A stretch of 64,000 bases of DNA from Rhizobium sp. CCGE531 (GTDB taxonomy: Bacteria; Pseudomonadota; Alphaproteobacteria; Rhizobiales; Rhizobiaceae): assembly GCF_003627795.1 (NCBI RefSeq), contig NZ_CP032687.1:248001-312000 (forward strand). The letters run 5' to 3'. Under the pieces are notes generated by a model. It did no database searches, was not told the DNA's origin, and saw only the letters and a list, made by a program, of their open reading frames with translations. Each line of letters begins with the position of its first letter. Position 1 is the first letter of the stretch. Position numbers and translations under genes: made by a program. Of this stretch, positions 1-9,305 are shown piece after piece.

Positions 1-43
1 CTGGAAATTTCATAATCAAGGGCTTCTTGCCCCAATCGTCCGA

Positions 44-373
44 CTACGGATCAATGGCAAAGTATTTTACCAAGAAGGGGTTCGCTAAAAGTGGCCATGC
101 ACCAGCAAGTCTGGCGAGGTGGCGTTCGTCATGAATGCCTTGCTTATAAAGAGTGACAACGATTGGTGCCAGTCGCTGGGCTTCATTTACATCTTTCATT
201 AGGTTCAATCTTGAGAAAATCTGCTCGAAAGCAAGCTGACAAATCTCTAGGTCACGCAGACCAAAGATTGCCTCATGGTTTCGAATATATTGGGAAAACG
301 TCGAACCATCCTCATCATGCCGCTCCGCCGGGCTGGATACCGGTGACCCCATCTCGGGAGAATCCGAAACCAT
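44..373 (-). CDS. hypothetical protein, 109 aa
   Basis: I do not recognise this protein. It is soluble-looking, with no signal peptide or membrane segment. The first 25 residues are polar and probably disordered; the rest is predicted helical and leucine-rich. The ATG at 373 has a GGAG about 8 bases upstream, which supports this start. It reads leftward, like the small genes that follow it, and stands outside the nif/fix operons. Confidence 0.55.
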   Translation of the reverse strand: MVSDSPEMGSPVSSPAERHDEDGSTFSQYIRNHEAIFGLRDLEICQLAFEQIFSRLNLMKDVNEAQRLAPIVVTLYKQGIHDERHLARLAGAWPLLANPFLVKYFAIDP

Positions 374-481
374 CCGCTGCTCTCCGATCGTGCATGAGTA
401 TACAACGCACGTTTACACTCCAGGCAACATTCTCGCAACCTGAGGCATCATTTCTTTGAGCATCTTCTCGGCGCCGCCACT

Positions 482-706
482 TTACTGCTGAGCGGGCGTT
501 GTCGCGGGCGGCGTTGTGGTGGTCGGCTGTGTCGTTGTCGTCTGGGCTGGGGCGTTGGGATTTGTCGTGCTGGTGTGGGGCCAGAAAGCCCAGGCGAGAG
601 CTGCGACTACAATAATCCCGAGAATGACAACCCATGGCATCCAAGGTTGGCGACGTACCGGTGTCGTTCTGAGATCTGGGGCACGCTTGTTGATGTCGTT
701 GCTCAT
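482..706 (-). CDS. small single-pass membrane protein with Thr/Pro-rich tail
   Basis: A 74-residue protein of unknown function. Residues 1-20 are basic, a hydrophobic segment (WVVILGIIVVAALAWAFW) spans about residues 23-40, and the C-terminal third is almost wholly Thr, Pro, Ala and Gln. This suggests a membrane-anchored peptide with a disordered extracytoplasmic tail. I place the start at the ATG at 706 (MSNDINK) because AGGAG lies 8 bases before it; an in-frame upstream start adds 13 residues but has no such site. Confidence 0.6.
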   Translation of the reverse strand: MSNDINKRAPDLRTTPVRRQPWMPWVVILGIIVVAALAWAFWPHTSTTNPNAPAQTTTTQPTTTTPPATTPAQQ

Positions 707-798
707 CTGAGTACTCCTCTGGGACGTAACCTTTAGCTGCAGCAAAGGTTCCTGACCACGAGGCGTTGCGGTGAAGTTGCGCTAATATTGCGCGCAGT

Positions 799-1299
799 TC
801 ATTGGGTTGGTTGATGTCCGTGATCGGATTCATCTCGCAAGTATTTGGCATCGTATAAGAATGGAAGAAGCCGAGCCGTTCCGGGCACAATCTTGGACTC
901 GTCGGCGTCGACCTCGAGGCGAGCTGTCCATCTAATCATGTGGTTGTTGTCGGTCGGGTCCAACGTCGGAAACTTGAGGCGACGGCTTTGATCAGTTGTG
1001 ACCACATCAATGGTATAGCTATCGTCTTCAAGGTATCGATCTGAGATGATCTCCACATGGAACCGGCCACCTTCCGTCCTGGCATCGCCCTCGTAGCCAC
1101 ATCGCTGGATGCAACCTGGCAAATCACCCCTGACTGTGAATGAGATCAATGTGCCGTCCACCAGGTTGGTTATCCCGTTAAAAGACGGTGGATTTCCTTT
1201 GCTCATGGTTATCGCGAGCGTCAGATCGTTGTCGCTGGCCGCAAAGGCAGAAGGGACCATGATGAGCGACAGTGCGGCAACGACGACGGCGTGATGCAT
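799..1299 (-). CDS. exported hypothetical protein
   Basis: A 166-residue protein with a clear signal peptide: a short basic start, a hydrophobic core, and a likely signal peptidase site after AFA near residue 20. The mature part is beta-rich and holds two cysteines (CIQRC) that could form a disulphide in the periplasm. The start at 1299 has GGGGGA six bases upstream. No family was recognised. It is likely cell-envelope associated, which is inference from the signal peptide only. Confidence 0.6.
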   Translation of the reverse strand: MHHAVVVAALSLIMVPSAFAASDNDLTLAITMSKGNPPSFNGITNLVDGTLISFTVRGDLPGCIQRCGYEGDARTEGGRFHVEIISDRYLEDDSYTIDVVTTDQSRRLKFPTLDPTDNNHMIRWTARLEVDADESKIVPGTARLLPFLYDAKYLRDESDHGHQPTQ

Positions 1300-1350
1300 A
1301 GCAATCCCCCAATTACCGCAATGATTATCGGGAATGATCTAAGAGTCGAG

Positions 1351-1806
1351 TCAACTATGCGTGCGAGCGTGGCGCCCTGTGAACGGCTCAAATTCATCAT
1401 CGCCGTGCAGATATTCCAGCTCATGGTCAATGTGGTCGATCGCCCAACAGAGCGCCTCGATCTCGCTTCTCAGGTGCTCGGCCAAGTCCCCGGTGATACT
1501 GGCGATATCGGCCGCCGGCAGGGACGCCCTGCTGTTGATAATCTTGATCTCGTCAGCTTCAAGACCGGCAAGGTGGTGCTTCGCCCGCTCGATCTGGAAC
1601 AACAGCTTGCCGCGGTGATCCAGTAGGTATTCTCTCGTCTCGTCGATCATTTGGGCGTCTCCGAGGGATGTGGCTGTAGCCTTATATGCTTCGAGACCGT
1701 GTTCGGTAATCCAAAAATATTCGATATTGTCGATACAATCTCTGGGGACGAAACCGCGGGCCTCCAGACGGCTAACGATATCGTCGCCGCACCCATAAAA
1801 GCCCAC
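1351..1806 (-). CDS. hypothetical protein, possibly winged-helix N-terminus
   Basis: A 151-residue protein. Residues 5-45 (VSRLEARGFV ... WITEHGLEAYKA) resemble the last helix and wing of small MarR/PadR-like DNA-binding domains. The rest is a long charged helical region that could form a coiled coil. The annotated start is a GTG without a good ribosome site, so the true start may lie elsewhere. Function unknown. Confidence 0.45.
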   Translation of the reverse strand: MGFYGCGDDIVSRLEARGFVPRDCIDNIEYFWITEHGLEAYKATATSLGDAQMIDETREYLLDHRGKLLFQIERAKHHLAGLEADEIKIINSRASLPAADIASITGDLAEHLRSEIEALCWAIDHIDHELEYLHGDDEFEPFTGRHARTHS

Positions 1807-1939
1807 GCAAGGCGGGCCCGGAAAGGTGGAATGATGGAGGTGATTTAGGAGATGCCGGCCGTGTGACGCGCTGACATCATCTTTGATGCGACAAGGCTAA
1901 AATGCCTGATAGGATTTGAGCTTAATCGTGGAGGGGACC

Positions 1940-2068
1940 ATGAAATCAGCGGCAAACGACAAAGAAAATCTGCCGCCCGTCGAGCAGGAGTGGGCCAGCG
2001 CCATGCTAGTCATTGCATGGCCGTTTGGGGTTTTTGCCATTGCGCTTTGCTGTAAGTTCTTCGTGTAG
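1940..2068 (+). CDS. small membrane protein, 42 aa
   Basis: A short frame encoding 42 residues, polar for the first 20 and hydrophobic from about residue 21 to the end (LVIAWPFGVFAIALCC), so it would be a single membrane-spanning peptide. GGAGGGG lies four bases before the ATG, a strong ribosome site, which is the main reason to believe it is translated. It is isolated and rightward among leftward genes. Function unknown. Confidence 0.45.
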   Translation: MKSAANDKENLPPVEQEWASAMLVIAWPFGVFAIALCCKFFV

Positions 2069-2266
2069 CGATTAAGCCCCCGCCTGACCTAACGCTCGGG
2101 CCTGGCCAAGACGGTTGTCGGGATGTTGATTTTGGGGATTCTAGCCGTCGTCCCAACAATGATGGTGCAGTCTCTCGTGCCCATAAATCACGCTCTTCGT
2201 CACTCGCTCTCAGTTTGAGCAAGCGATCGGTGCCGCTGCGAAGCGCTCCCTGGCTCACGCTTGCGG

Positions 2267-3148
2267 CTATGCCGGATTGACAAGAGCAGCCGCAACTTCA
2301 CCAATCGGCAGGTCAATCAGGGTGATGCCGCATTCCGTGCAGAAGCGGCGTTCGTTCTTGGTCATGGTTTTGGCATCAATCACAGCGAAGTGTGGGCCGT
2401 TGGAGCGCTTCATGATCTGGCGGGCAAAGATGCGCAACATCTGATCGTCGAAGCGGCAGCCCAGAAAGAAAAAGCCGCGGTTGGTGCGCCGTGCTTTGAC
2501 GGCTTCGGGGATCGGCGTCTGGATATCGATCTCTGTCAGAACTTCGACATAGTCCGCATCTGACACGAGAAAATTAGCAGCGGGCCGAACGCTTCCATGA
2601 GGCGTATACAACACCGTTTTTGCTGCCGGACCGGGCCTGAGTTCCTTTCCGGACAAATCGTAGGTTCTCGTCCATATATCGCGGTTCTCATTTGCCCGCG
2701 TAACGCCTTGTATCTCGACCACGTCTGTTCGGCCATTCGCCACGAGAGCCGCGCGCATCGTCCCGTCGTACCAGCTGTCGATGATGAGCGAGAGTGGCAG
2801 CGTTGCAAGCCAGGCATGGAGGCCGGTCAGCGGCGCGGATGAGGCGAATATCTCCGCCATCCAGGCTTGAAGCGTCCGACGATGCCTGCGCTGCTCGATA
2901 AACTGTGCGACCGACCACATGTTGCTGCGTATCTTGGAAGGTGCTGTCGCCCGTGTGTTAAGAGCTGCTGCAACGCCTTCTGGACCATCAGGTACAGGCG
3001 GTGCCGCCGAACTTTGCCGGAGAAGCCCGGGACCGAGATATGGGATTATTGCGTCTGCGGCGAGCGCTTCCTTCAGCAAATAAAGTTGCTTTTCGGCGTA
3101 ATCGCCCCGGCAGACCAAAAGATGATCGGATTTAGGAAGCACGGGCAT
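2267..3148 (-). CDS. SIR2-like domain protein at the end of the nifB operon
   Basis: A 293-residue protein resembling the SIR2_2 group of NAD-binding Rossmann proteins: an N-terminal PYLGPGLL-type loop near residue 36, a central TPHGSV stretch matching the His-Gly of SIR2-like folds, and a C-terminal half with a second Rossmann-like segment (FFFLGCRFDD). It follows fixU by 34 bases in the same direction, so it is probably the last gene of nifB-fdxN-nifZ-fixU. SIR2-like proteins near nif genes are known in rhizobia, but their role is not established. The nif link here is inference from position. Confidence 0.7.
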   Translation of the reverse strand: MPVLPKSDHLLVCRGDYAEKQLYLLKEALAADAIIPYLGPGLLRQSSAAPPVPDGPEGVAAALNTRATAPSKIRSNMWSVAQFIEQRRHRRTLQAWMAEIFASSAPLTGLHAWLATLPLSLIIDSWYDGTMRAALVANGRTDVVEIQGVTRANENRDIWTRTYDLSGKELRPGPAAKTVLYTPHGSVRPAANFLVSDADYVEVLTEIDIQTPIPEAVKARRTNRGFFFLGCRFDDQMLRIFARQIMKRSNGPHFAVIDAKTMTKNERRFCTECGITLIDLPIGEVAAALVNPA

Positions 3149-3182
3149 GCCGCTGTCGCTTTTTGTCGTTCGTTAGCAGCGT

Positions 3183-3395
3183 TTAGTCCTCCTCAGATAT
3201 CTTCTTTGCCTCGACCGTAATGGGCAGGCGCGTGTCCTTTGGCAGATCGGGCAGGGCTAGCCTCCATCCATTCCTAAGCAGCACGCAGCCGCCCCATAGA
3301 TTTTCATTTTCCATAGCAATGATCGGCTCTTCGAGATCCTTCTTGGAAACATATGCCGATAAGCCGGTTCCGGTTCTGCGGATCATCACTTTCAC
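3183..3395 (-). CDS. fixU: NifT/FixU family protein
   Basis: A 70-residue protein that matches the NifT/FixU family over its whole length (MKVMIRR start, central LWGG segment, LPITVEAK near the end). The family travels with nifB and nifZ; its biochemical function is not known and mutants usually fix nitrogen. It overlaps the end of nifZ by four bases, indicating translational coupling. Confidence 0.9.
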   Translation of the reverse strand: MKVMIRRTGTGLSAYVSKKDLEEPIIAMENENLWGGCVLLRNGWRLALPDLPKDTRLPITVEAKKISEED

Positions 3396-3715
3396 GGGGC
3401 TATTCCTTCCCTGGCGCTGGTAGTCGTTTCGGCAATGCTTGCTGCGGCTTTGTCGAGGCTCGTCAGTTCACGCGCGCGCATGCCGACGATGGTGCCGCGA
3501 TCCACCCATTCGACCGCATAGATATAGAACTGCTGGAGAAAGGTGCCGATGTCGCGCACATAACCCTCATCGCCCTTTCGCACCAGGTTTTCGCCAACGT
3601 CTTTGCCGGGATAGGTGCCGTCATTCTTTATGTGGCGCGTGGCACGAACCCGCTCGCCTGGTAGAAATTGCGGTGAACAGCCGATTTCCACTTCTTGTTC
3701 GCGTCCTATGCCCAC
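3392..3715 (-). CDS. nifZ: nitrogenase maturation protein NifZ
   Basis: A 107-residue NifZ. The family helps fuse [4Fe-4S] pairs into the P-cluster on the NifDK tetramer. The diagnostic GERVRATRHIKNDGTYPG stretch and the segment EGYVRDIGTFLQ are present in the first half. The start is a GTG with GTGAGG about 7 bases upstream. It lies between fdxN and fixU in the nifB operon and overlaps fixU by four bases. Confidence 0.92.
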   Translation of the reverse strand: MGIGREQEVEIGCSPQFLPGERVRATRHIKNDGTYPGKDVGENLVRKGDEGYVRDIGTFLQQFYIYAVEWVDRGTIVGMRARELTSLDKAAASIAETTTSAREGIAP

Positions 3716-3808
3716 GGTGGTGCCTCACTTTCTTGAGACTGCTCGGCTTAACCGCGGAGGTCAAACCTTTGGACGAGATATTGCCTTCGGCGGCCAGCGA
3801 ACAGGCGA

Positions 3809-4003
3809 TCAGGCTGGAACGCAGGTCTTCGGTACCGGACATACCGATGCGCATTGCTGCGTCTCGAAAGCTCCCTCGCATTCTGTGCACTTCTTCGGAT
3901 CGATCACGTAGTTCTCGCCCTTCAGTTCTATCGCACCTGATGGACATTCGAACTCGCAGGCTCCGCACTGGGTGCATTGGGATGCGATGATCTTGAAGGC
4001 CAT
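3809..4003 (-). CDS. fdxN: 2[4Fe-4S] ferredoxin FdxN
   Basis: A 64-residue bacterial-type ferredoxin with two cluster motifs: [12 protein letters not shown] near residue 10 and [18 protein letters not shown] in the second half, the longer spacing being typical of rhizobial FdxN. It acts in electron supply linked to nitrogenase or to NifB. I choose the ATG at 4003 because AGGAG lies seven bases upstream; a TTG two codons earlier is less likely. It directly follows nifB. Confidence 0.93.
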   Translation of the reverse strand: MAFKIIASQCTQCGACEFECPSGAIELKGENYVIDPKKCTECEGAFETQQCASVCPVPKTCVPA

Positions 4004-4037
4004 TTTCAACTCCTGAGGAGGTTAAACTAAAAAAAAT

Positions 4038-5519
4038 TCACGCCGTCCCTGTCAGCAGGTCGACTCCAAACTCGGTGGCATAAACCATGCTGATGGCGGT
4101 TTCGATGTACTCATAGGTATAAGAGTCCACTGCTCGAATGCCCGCGTCCGCCAACCGCTTTTTAGGGCAATCTCCGATCTTTGCGCAGAGCACGATGTCG
4201 ATCCCCTCGAGCGCAACTATCACACCGTCGAGTGTAGCGTCGTCACCCCAACCGCCGCGGCAATATTGCTCGACCTTGCGATGCCCCACGAAGGCGATTC
4301 CTCTCGGAGAGGCTTCATAAATCTGGAACTCTTTCGCATGGCCGAAATGTTCGTTTATGCGGCCGCCGCCCTTGGTCGCCACCGCGACGTGAAGCGACCC
4401 GTCGGGGCCGGCTGCTTTGACCATTTCGATCGCCTCGCTCTTGGCTGCTGCGTGATTGCCTCTCTCCCGCGCCACTACTTCCCGGTATGCCTCGCGATTG
4501 CGCTCGTCGTACGAGACTGCATCGGGAATGTGGTCGAGCGTGAATTCTTTGCCACGATCCTCGCCGAGCAGACCGACGGCATCGGCCCGGCATTGCCGAC
4601 AATGACGCATCAGCTTGGCGCCTTTTTCGAGACGACCTTGAAGCGCCTTCAATTCGATTGCCCGCGGAGCGCGCTGTCCGGTCAGGCCATAGTAAGTGCC
4701 GTGCGCTGGGTCCGAAATCAGGGGCATCACATTATGCAAGAACGCGCCGCGCTCTTTCACCCATCTGTTCACCTCGATCAGGTGCTCGTCATTGACCCCG
4801 GGTATCATGACCGAATTGACCTTGACGAGGATGCCCCGCGCCGCCAGCATTTCCAAACCCAACATCTGTCGCTTGTGCAGGATTTCGGCGGCTTCGATGC
4901 CGGTGTAGCGCCGGTGATTGTAAAAGACCCAGGGATATATCTTTGCGCCGATTTGCGGGTCGACCATGTTGATTGTGATGGTCACGTGATCGACATTCAT
5001 GCGTGCAAGCTCATCGACATGATCTGGCAATGCTAGCCCGTTGGTGGAGATACACAGCTTGACGTCGGGAATTTCCGCGGCAACTTTTTCGAAGGTCGCC
5101 TTGGTTCTCCTCCAGTCGTAACAGGCATCGCCCGGACCGGCGATTCCGACGACCGAAAGCTGCGGCACTTCGTTGGCGACCGAAATAACTTTGCGCAGCG
5201 CCTGCTCTGGCGTCAGCTTTTCCGAGACGACACCGGGCCGGCTTTCGTTTGCGCAGTCATATTTCCGATTGCAGTAGTTGCACTGGATATTGCAAGCCGG
5301 TGCGACGGCGACGTGCATGCGCGCGAAATAGTGGTGTGCTTCTTCCGAGTAGCAGGGATGATCCTTTATCTTCTCCCATGTCGCTGGATCCATGTCATCC
5401 GGTTTTGCGGTTGAGCCGCAGGATGAGGATTTGCAGCTGTCGGACTTCGCATTGGTCAGCCTATTGTCGGACGTTTTGGCGCTGGCCGAGCTATCAAGCG
5501 AAATCATCGATGCGGTCAT
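4038..5519 (-). CDS. nifB: nitrogenase cofactor biosynthesis protein NifB
   Basis: A 493-residue radical SAM enzyme that makes NifB-co, the iron-sulphur-carbide core of FeMo-co. The radical SAM motif CNIQCNYC is near residue 95. The C-terminal part (from about residue 375, GGGRINEHFGHAKEF) is the NifX-like cofactor-binding domain. A polar N-terminal extension of about 40 residues precedes the catalytic part. Its own sigma-54 promoter lies about 40 bases upstream, and fdxN-nifZ-fixU follow. Confidence 0.97.
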   Translation of the reverse strand: MTASMISLDSSASAKTSDNRLTNAKSDSCKSSSCGSTAKPDDMDPATWEKIKDHPCYSEEAHHYFARMHVAVAPACNIQCNYCNRKYDCANESRPGVVSEKLTPEQALRKVISVANEVPQLSVVGIAGPGDACYDWRRTKATFEKVAAEIPDVKLCISTNGLALPDHVDELARMNVDHVTITINMVDPQIGAKIYPWVFYNHRRYTGIEAAEILHKRQMLGLEMLAARGILVKVNSVMIPGVNDEHLIEVNRWVKERGAFLHNVMPLISDPAHGTYYGLTGQRAPRAIELKALQGRLEKGAKLMRHCRQCRADAVGLLGEDRGKEFTLDHIPDAVSYDERNREAYREVVARERGNHAAAKSEAIEMVKAAGPDGSLHVAVATKGGGRINEHFGHAKEFQIYEASPRGIAFVGHRKVEQYCRGGWGDDATLDGVIVALEGIDIVLCAKIGDCPKKRLADAGIRAVDSYTYEYIETAISMVYATEFGVDLLTGTA

Positions 5520-5557
5520 CTAGCAATTCCGTTGCTGGTGAAGATTGCAGTTCAAAC

Positions 5558-5573
5558 TGCAAGACCTATGCCA
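5558..5573 (-). promoter_or_regulatory. sigma-54 promoter for nifB
   Basis: On the minus strand the sequence reads TGGCATAGGTCTTGCA, with the GG and GC doublets ten bases apart, a good -24/-12 match. It lies 39 bases before nifB. I found no perfect TGT-N10-ACA NifA site in the 150 bases upstream; one degenerate half-match exists near the ACA at 5630. Confidence 0.75.
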
Positions 5574-5751
5574 GGGCCCGGGATTGTCTTATGTCCGGCG
5601 TTTTAGTGTTTCGCGTTGGATTGCATACACTTGCTCCCGCACGATTTCGTTCGTTCATGACAATCGGCACATGGATCTCGTCGCGAATGCGACGCGCCTC
5701 TGTCACGTAGAGTGCCGAGAGCGCATTTCCGACCTGACGAACGACATAGGC

Positions 5752-7500
5752 TTAGAACTTTTTCATCTCGATATTGTGCCGGCGCAGAGCATAGCCGACC
5801 TGACGGGGCGTGAGGCCGAGCATACGAGCCGCTTTGGCCTGAACCCATCCGACTTTCTCCATTGCCTCGATCAGCCGGTCCCGCTCTGTGAGGCGCGGTG
5901 ATAGGGCTGGGCAAGCCGGACCATTGGGGTCGCAGGCCTTGAAGGGCGCTACCTCGGGATGCGAGACGCTGCCTGGTTGGGTAGAGAGCGGCGATACTGC
6001 CGGCGTTGTTCCACCCCGAGTGAGCTCATCGATAGGCTTACCCTCGCGGCCGCCGCCGTCGCCTTTCCAAAGACGAGCCGAAAGACATTGGTTGTTCTGG
6101 CACGCAAAATCCGAGGGAACGATCGTCTTCGAGCGCGCCAACGTCGCCGTCCTACGCACGCAATTTTCCAGCTCGCGGACGTTCCCAGGAAAATAGCATT
6201 GCGAAATCAGGTCTAGCGCCTGCGCCGTGAAGGCGTGCTCGCGATTGTTCTCCCGGTTGAAACGGTCGAGAAAGACTTTTGAAAGGCGCGAAATGTCTCC
6301 GGGCCGCTCTCTGAGTGGTGGCAAGACGATCGGCACGACATTGATGCGATAGTAAAGGTCGGCTCTGAACTCGCCATTTGCAACAGCCGCCTCGAGGTCC
6401 TTGTTGGTTGCGCATACGAGTCTGATGTCGACTTTGAGGGTCTTGGTTCCGCCAACCCGCTCCAGCTCGCCTTCCTGCAGCACGCGCAAAAGCTTGGCTT
6501 GAAAGGCAGGCGAAATTTCGCCAATTTCATCAAGGAGCAGCGTTCCGCCATTTGCCAATTCGAAACGCCCCGCGCGCTGCGATACAGCACCGGTGAAAGC
6601 GCCCTTTTCATGTCCGAAGAGTTCCGATTCCAGGACACCTTCAGGCAGTGCGGCGCAGTTCAATTTGACAAAAGACTTCTTGCGGCGAGGGGAAAGCTCA
6701 TGAATGGCCTGTGCGAAAAATTCCTTGCCAGTGCCGCTTTCACCCCGCAGAAGCACTGTGGTATTCGTCATAGCCACCGCAGAGACGATTTCCAACACCC
6801 GCCTGACTGCAGGGCTTTCTCCGACGATCCAGTCGACTTTGGCTCTTGAGTTTTGGCTCGGATCATTCCGTCCCCCTTCGGCGGATTTCCGGTGCAGCTG
6901 GATGATTTGCGGACCGGACGTGCTCAGGGCTCGGTGGAACGCGATCGTCTGGCCGATAAGATCGGCGACCATGGTAAGGAAGCGAATATCCTCGTTGTGA
7001 CGCAGTTCAGTGGCGCTGTCCCTGAAGCGGTCGATCCATAACGTCCCGACCAGTTTGTGCGCAGCCCTCAAAGGAACCCCGATAAATGTGATGGGGATCG
7101 TGTCGCTGCTCAAAGACGGCTGAGGGTCAGCCCGAAAAAGTTCGGATTTACTGGTCTCCCTTATCACCAGCGGCTGTCCGGTCGTCACGATCTGATCCAT
7201 TGCAGCCGGTGGGATGGTGTGGCGTGCGCCGGATTGACGAGAATCGGCGACGCCGGCCGACGCGGTAATTTCCGGCTCCCCTTCGCTCGCCCATATAACG
7301 ATTGCCCCATGACGCATTCGCAAAAACGTGGGGAGGATATTGGCGACCTTGACAAGCGTGATCTCCAGCGGGGCAGCGGCCGTTAGGAGCTTCGATATTT
7401 CGTAGATCCCGCTGCAGGAGATTCCGACTTCAGGCGTTTTGCTGGATACCCCGGGCAAAGGTCCAACTTCATCGACGCAATCGCGTAGAATGCGGGTCAT
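5752..7500 (-). CDS. nifA: nif-specific transcriptional activator NifA
   Basis: A 582-residue NifA: an N-terminal GAF domain (about residues 30-190), an AAA+ sigma-54 activator domain with Walker A GESGTGKE near residue 250 and the GAFTGA loop that contacts RpoN, a linker with the CQNNQC pair typical of oxygen-sensitive rhizobial NifA, and a C-terminal Fis-type helix-turn-helix. I prefer the ATG at 7500 (AGGGGTG upstream) over an upstream start that adds 13 residues. It lies downstream of fixABCX and is probably partly expressed from the fixA promoter. Confidence 0.96.
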   Translation of the reverse strand: MTRILRDCVDEVGPLPGVSSKTPEVGISCSGIYEISKLLTAAAPLEITLVKVANILPTFLRMRHGAIVIWASEGEPEITASAGVADSRQSGARHTIPPAAMDQIVTTGQPLVIRETSKSELFRADPQPSLSSDTIPITFIGVPLRAAHKLVGTLWIDRFRDSATELRHNEDIRFLTMVADLIGQTIAFHRALSTSGPQIIQLHRKSAEGGRNDPSQNSRAKVDWIVGESPAVRRVLEIVSAVAMTNTTVLLRGESGTGKEFFAQAIHELSPRRKKSFVKLNCAALPEGVLESELFGHEKGAFTGAVSQRAGRFELANGGTLLLDEIGEISPAFQAKLLRVLQEGELERVGGTKTLKVDIRLVCATNKDLEAAVANGEFRADLYYRINVVPIVLPPLRERPGDISRLSKVFLDRFNRENNREHAFTAQALDLISQCYFPGNVRELENCVRRTATLARSKTIVPSDFACQNNQCLSARLWKGDGGGREGKPIDELTRGGTTPAVSPLSTQPGSVSHPEVAPFKACDPNGPACPALSPRLTERDRLIEAMEKVGWVQAKAARMLGLTPRQVGYALRRHNIEMKKF

Positions 7501-7676
7501 TTTCAACACCCCTAGCTGTGTAGAATGCCCCCATTCCAACCACTGTTTGTGCTTATTTGTATAAGCGGAAACTCTAATGGTAGTTTCTGAAATTGCAAGC
7601 TGGTTCCTGTCAAAATTGATGCAGCGCCTGGCTGTGACGACATAATGTGTTTTTCAAAAGTTTAACAATAAATTGT

Positions 7677-7976
7677 TCACCCGAACTTGAAGAGAACACC
7701 AAAGCCGCCTCGTGGATAGTTCCACGTGATGTCCCCACTTGCCTCACACAGCACCCTGCATGTGCCGCACTCCATGCAGCCGTCGGCGGCAATCTCCACT
7801 TGGCCTTTGTCATTCAGTTCATAGCATTTTGCCGGGCAGATGCGTGTTAGCGCCAAAAGGTTTGCACTCGGATGCTCGTGCGGCCGCACCTTAATGTGCG
7901 GGCGTCCCTGATCAACCAGATAGCGATTCTGGAAAAGCTTGTCCTCAACACGCAACTTCGTCACTGCAACGGTCAT
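7677..7976 (-). CDS. fixX: ferredoxin-like protein FixX
   Basis: A 99-residue ferredoxin-like protein with CPAKCYEL and [11 protein letters not shown], the cluster ligands of FixX. FixX works with FixC as the quinone-reductase side of the FixABCX electron-bifurcating complex that supplies low-potential electrons to nitrogenase. It follows fixC by 12 bases, in the usual operon order. Confidence 0.95.
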   Translation of the reverse strand: MTVAVTKLRVEDKLFQNRYLVDQGRPHIKVRPHEHPSANLLALTRICPAKCYELNDKGQVEIAADGCMECGTCRVLCEASGDITWNYPRGGFGVLFKFG

Positions 7977-7988
7977 CCTATTTCTCCT

Positions 7989-9293
7989 TCAACGCCAAGC
8001 CAATGCCAGACGCACCGCGTCGCTGACCAGCCCCCAGCGCGAACGCGCCTTTATGAAAGCGGCCGTTGTCGCCCTTTCATTTTCGATCTTCGGCGTACCA
8101 TCGACACGCATGAAATTTTTCGAAGCTTCAGACATCAACTTCGGGTATGTCATGAAGAAATTGCGGGAATTGGTATGAAGTAGGGCCGGCATGTCTTTGT
8201 ATTTCCTAAGATCTTTAATGACAAAGGAATCGTCCAGCATCGTCTTGTATAGTGCGAGGTTTCTTTTGGTCATTCGACCTCCGCGGCTCTTGACCTCGAA
8301 AATAGCCTCCCCGGCGATGCGACCTGACGTCATGGCGAGATTGGAACCCTCGCGGTGAACGGCATTGTTGAGCTGTGCTGCGTCGCCGACAACGACCCAG
8401 CCATCGCCGAAGAGCGCGGGAATTGCCTTATACCCACCTTCGGGAATGAGATGAGCTGCATATTCCTTGACTTCCGAATCCGCGATCAGATGTTTGATCG
8501 ACGAATGGTTCTTGAACGCTTCGAGCAATTCGTAAGGGCTTTCGCACGTTGCGGCGAAGTCGGAGACGAGGCAACCGATGCCAAGAGAGATCGACTCCTT
8601 ATTGGTATAAAGAAAGGCGAGCCCGGCCATGCCGCGGGAGATGGTGCCGGCCGCCTCGATCACACAGCCCTCGTTGCCATGAAGACCGAAGCGCTGATCG
8701 ATTACGTCTTCTGGCAGAAAATGTATTTCCTTGACAGCGAGAGCCACGCTCTCCGATGTCGACGTCTGACGCAAGCCGGCCCGTGCGCCGAGCAACCCAT
8801 TGGCGCCTTCCGCAAGAACGACCGTGTCCGCAAGTATGACATCGCCGGTACGGTCAGTGCGCACGCCGATCACCTTGCCGCCTTCCTGGGCAAGTTCCGT
8901 CGCCGTCGTCTCGCAAAGGACTATCGCTCCCGCCTCGCGCACCTTACGGGAAAACCAACGGTCGAACTGGGCGCGAATGATTGTGTAGCGCTCAGGCGTC
9001 GACCCGTTGAAATCATCCGATCGGTATTGGATCCCAACGTGGGATGTGTCATCCATCATCCAGAAGCGCTGCTCGACGAGATGCCGCTCAAGAGGCGCAT
9101 CATCTCGAAAATTCGGGATGATTTCCTCCAGCATGTTCGCGTACATGATTGCGCCCTGGACGTTCTTTGAGCCCGGATACTCACCACGCTCCAATTGCAG
9201 GACTTTCAAGCCACGGCTCGCCATGGTGTAAGCAGCCGCATTGCCGGCCATGCCGGCGCCAATCACGATGGCGTCAAACTTTTCCCCACTCAT
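7989..9293 (-). CDS. fixC: FixC, electron-transfer flavoprotein:quinone oxidoreductase-like
   Basis: A 434-residue FAD protein of the ETF-QO family. The N-terminal dinucleotide site is [11 protein letters not shown] at residues 12-22, and the [18 protein letters not shown] segment near residue 310 is the second FAD contact. Together with FixX it accepts electrons from FixAB. It lies 12 bases after fixB, consistent with one transcript. Confidence 0.95.
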   Translation of the reverse strand: MSGEKFDAIVIGAGMAGNAAAYTMASRGLKVLQLERGEYPGSKNVQGAIMYANMLEEIIPNFRDDAPLERHLVEQRFWMMDDTSHVGIQYRSDDFNGSTPERYTIIRAQFDRWFSRKVREAGAIVLCETTATELAQEGGKVIGVRTDRTGDVILADTVVLAEGANGLLGARAGLRQTSTSESVALAVKEIHFLPEDVIDQRFGLHGNEGCVIEAAGTISRGMAGLAFLYTNKESISLGIGCLVSDFAATCESPYELLEAFKNHSSIKHLIADSEVKEYAAHLIPEGGYKAIPALFGDGWVVVGDAAQLNNAVHREGSNLAMTSGRIAGEAIFEVKSRGGRMTKRNLALYKTMLDDSFVIKDLRKYKDMPALLHTNSRNFFMTYPKLMSEASKNFMRVDGTPKIENERATTAAFIKARSRWGLVSDAVRLALAWR

Positions 9294-9305
9294 AACCCGT
9301 GTCCC

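Noticed and set aside
5580..5760. Possible NifA site for nifB
   Set aside because: I scanned for TGT-N10-ACA and found only half-matches, so no UAS is claimed.
8355..9170. 271-aa plus-strand frame opposite fixC
   Set aside because: Antisense frame produced by GC-rich codon use of fixC; no ribosome site or domain.
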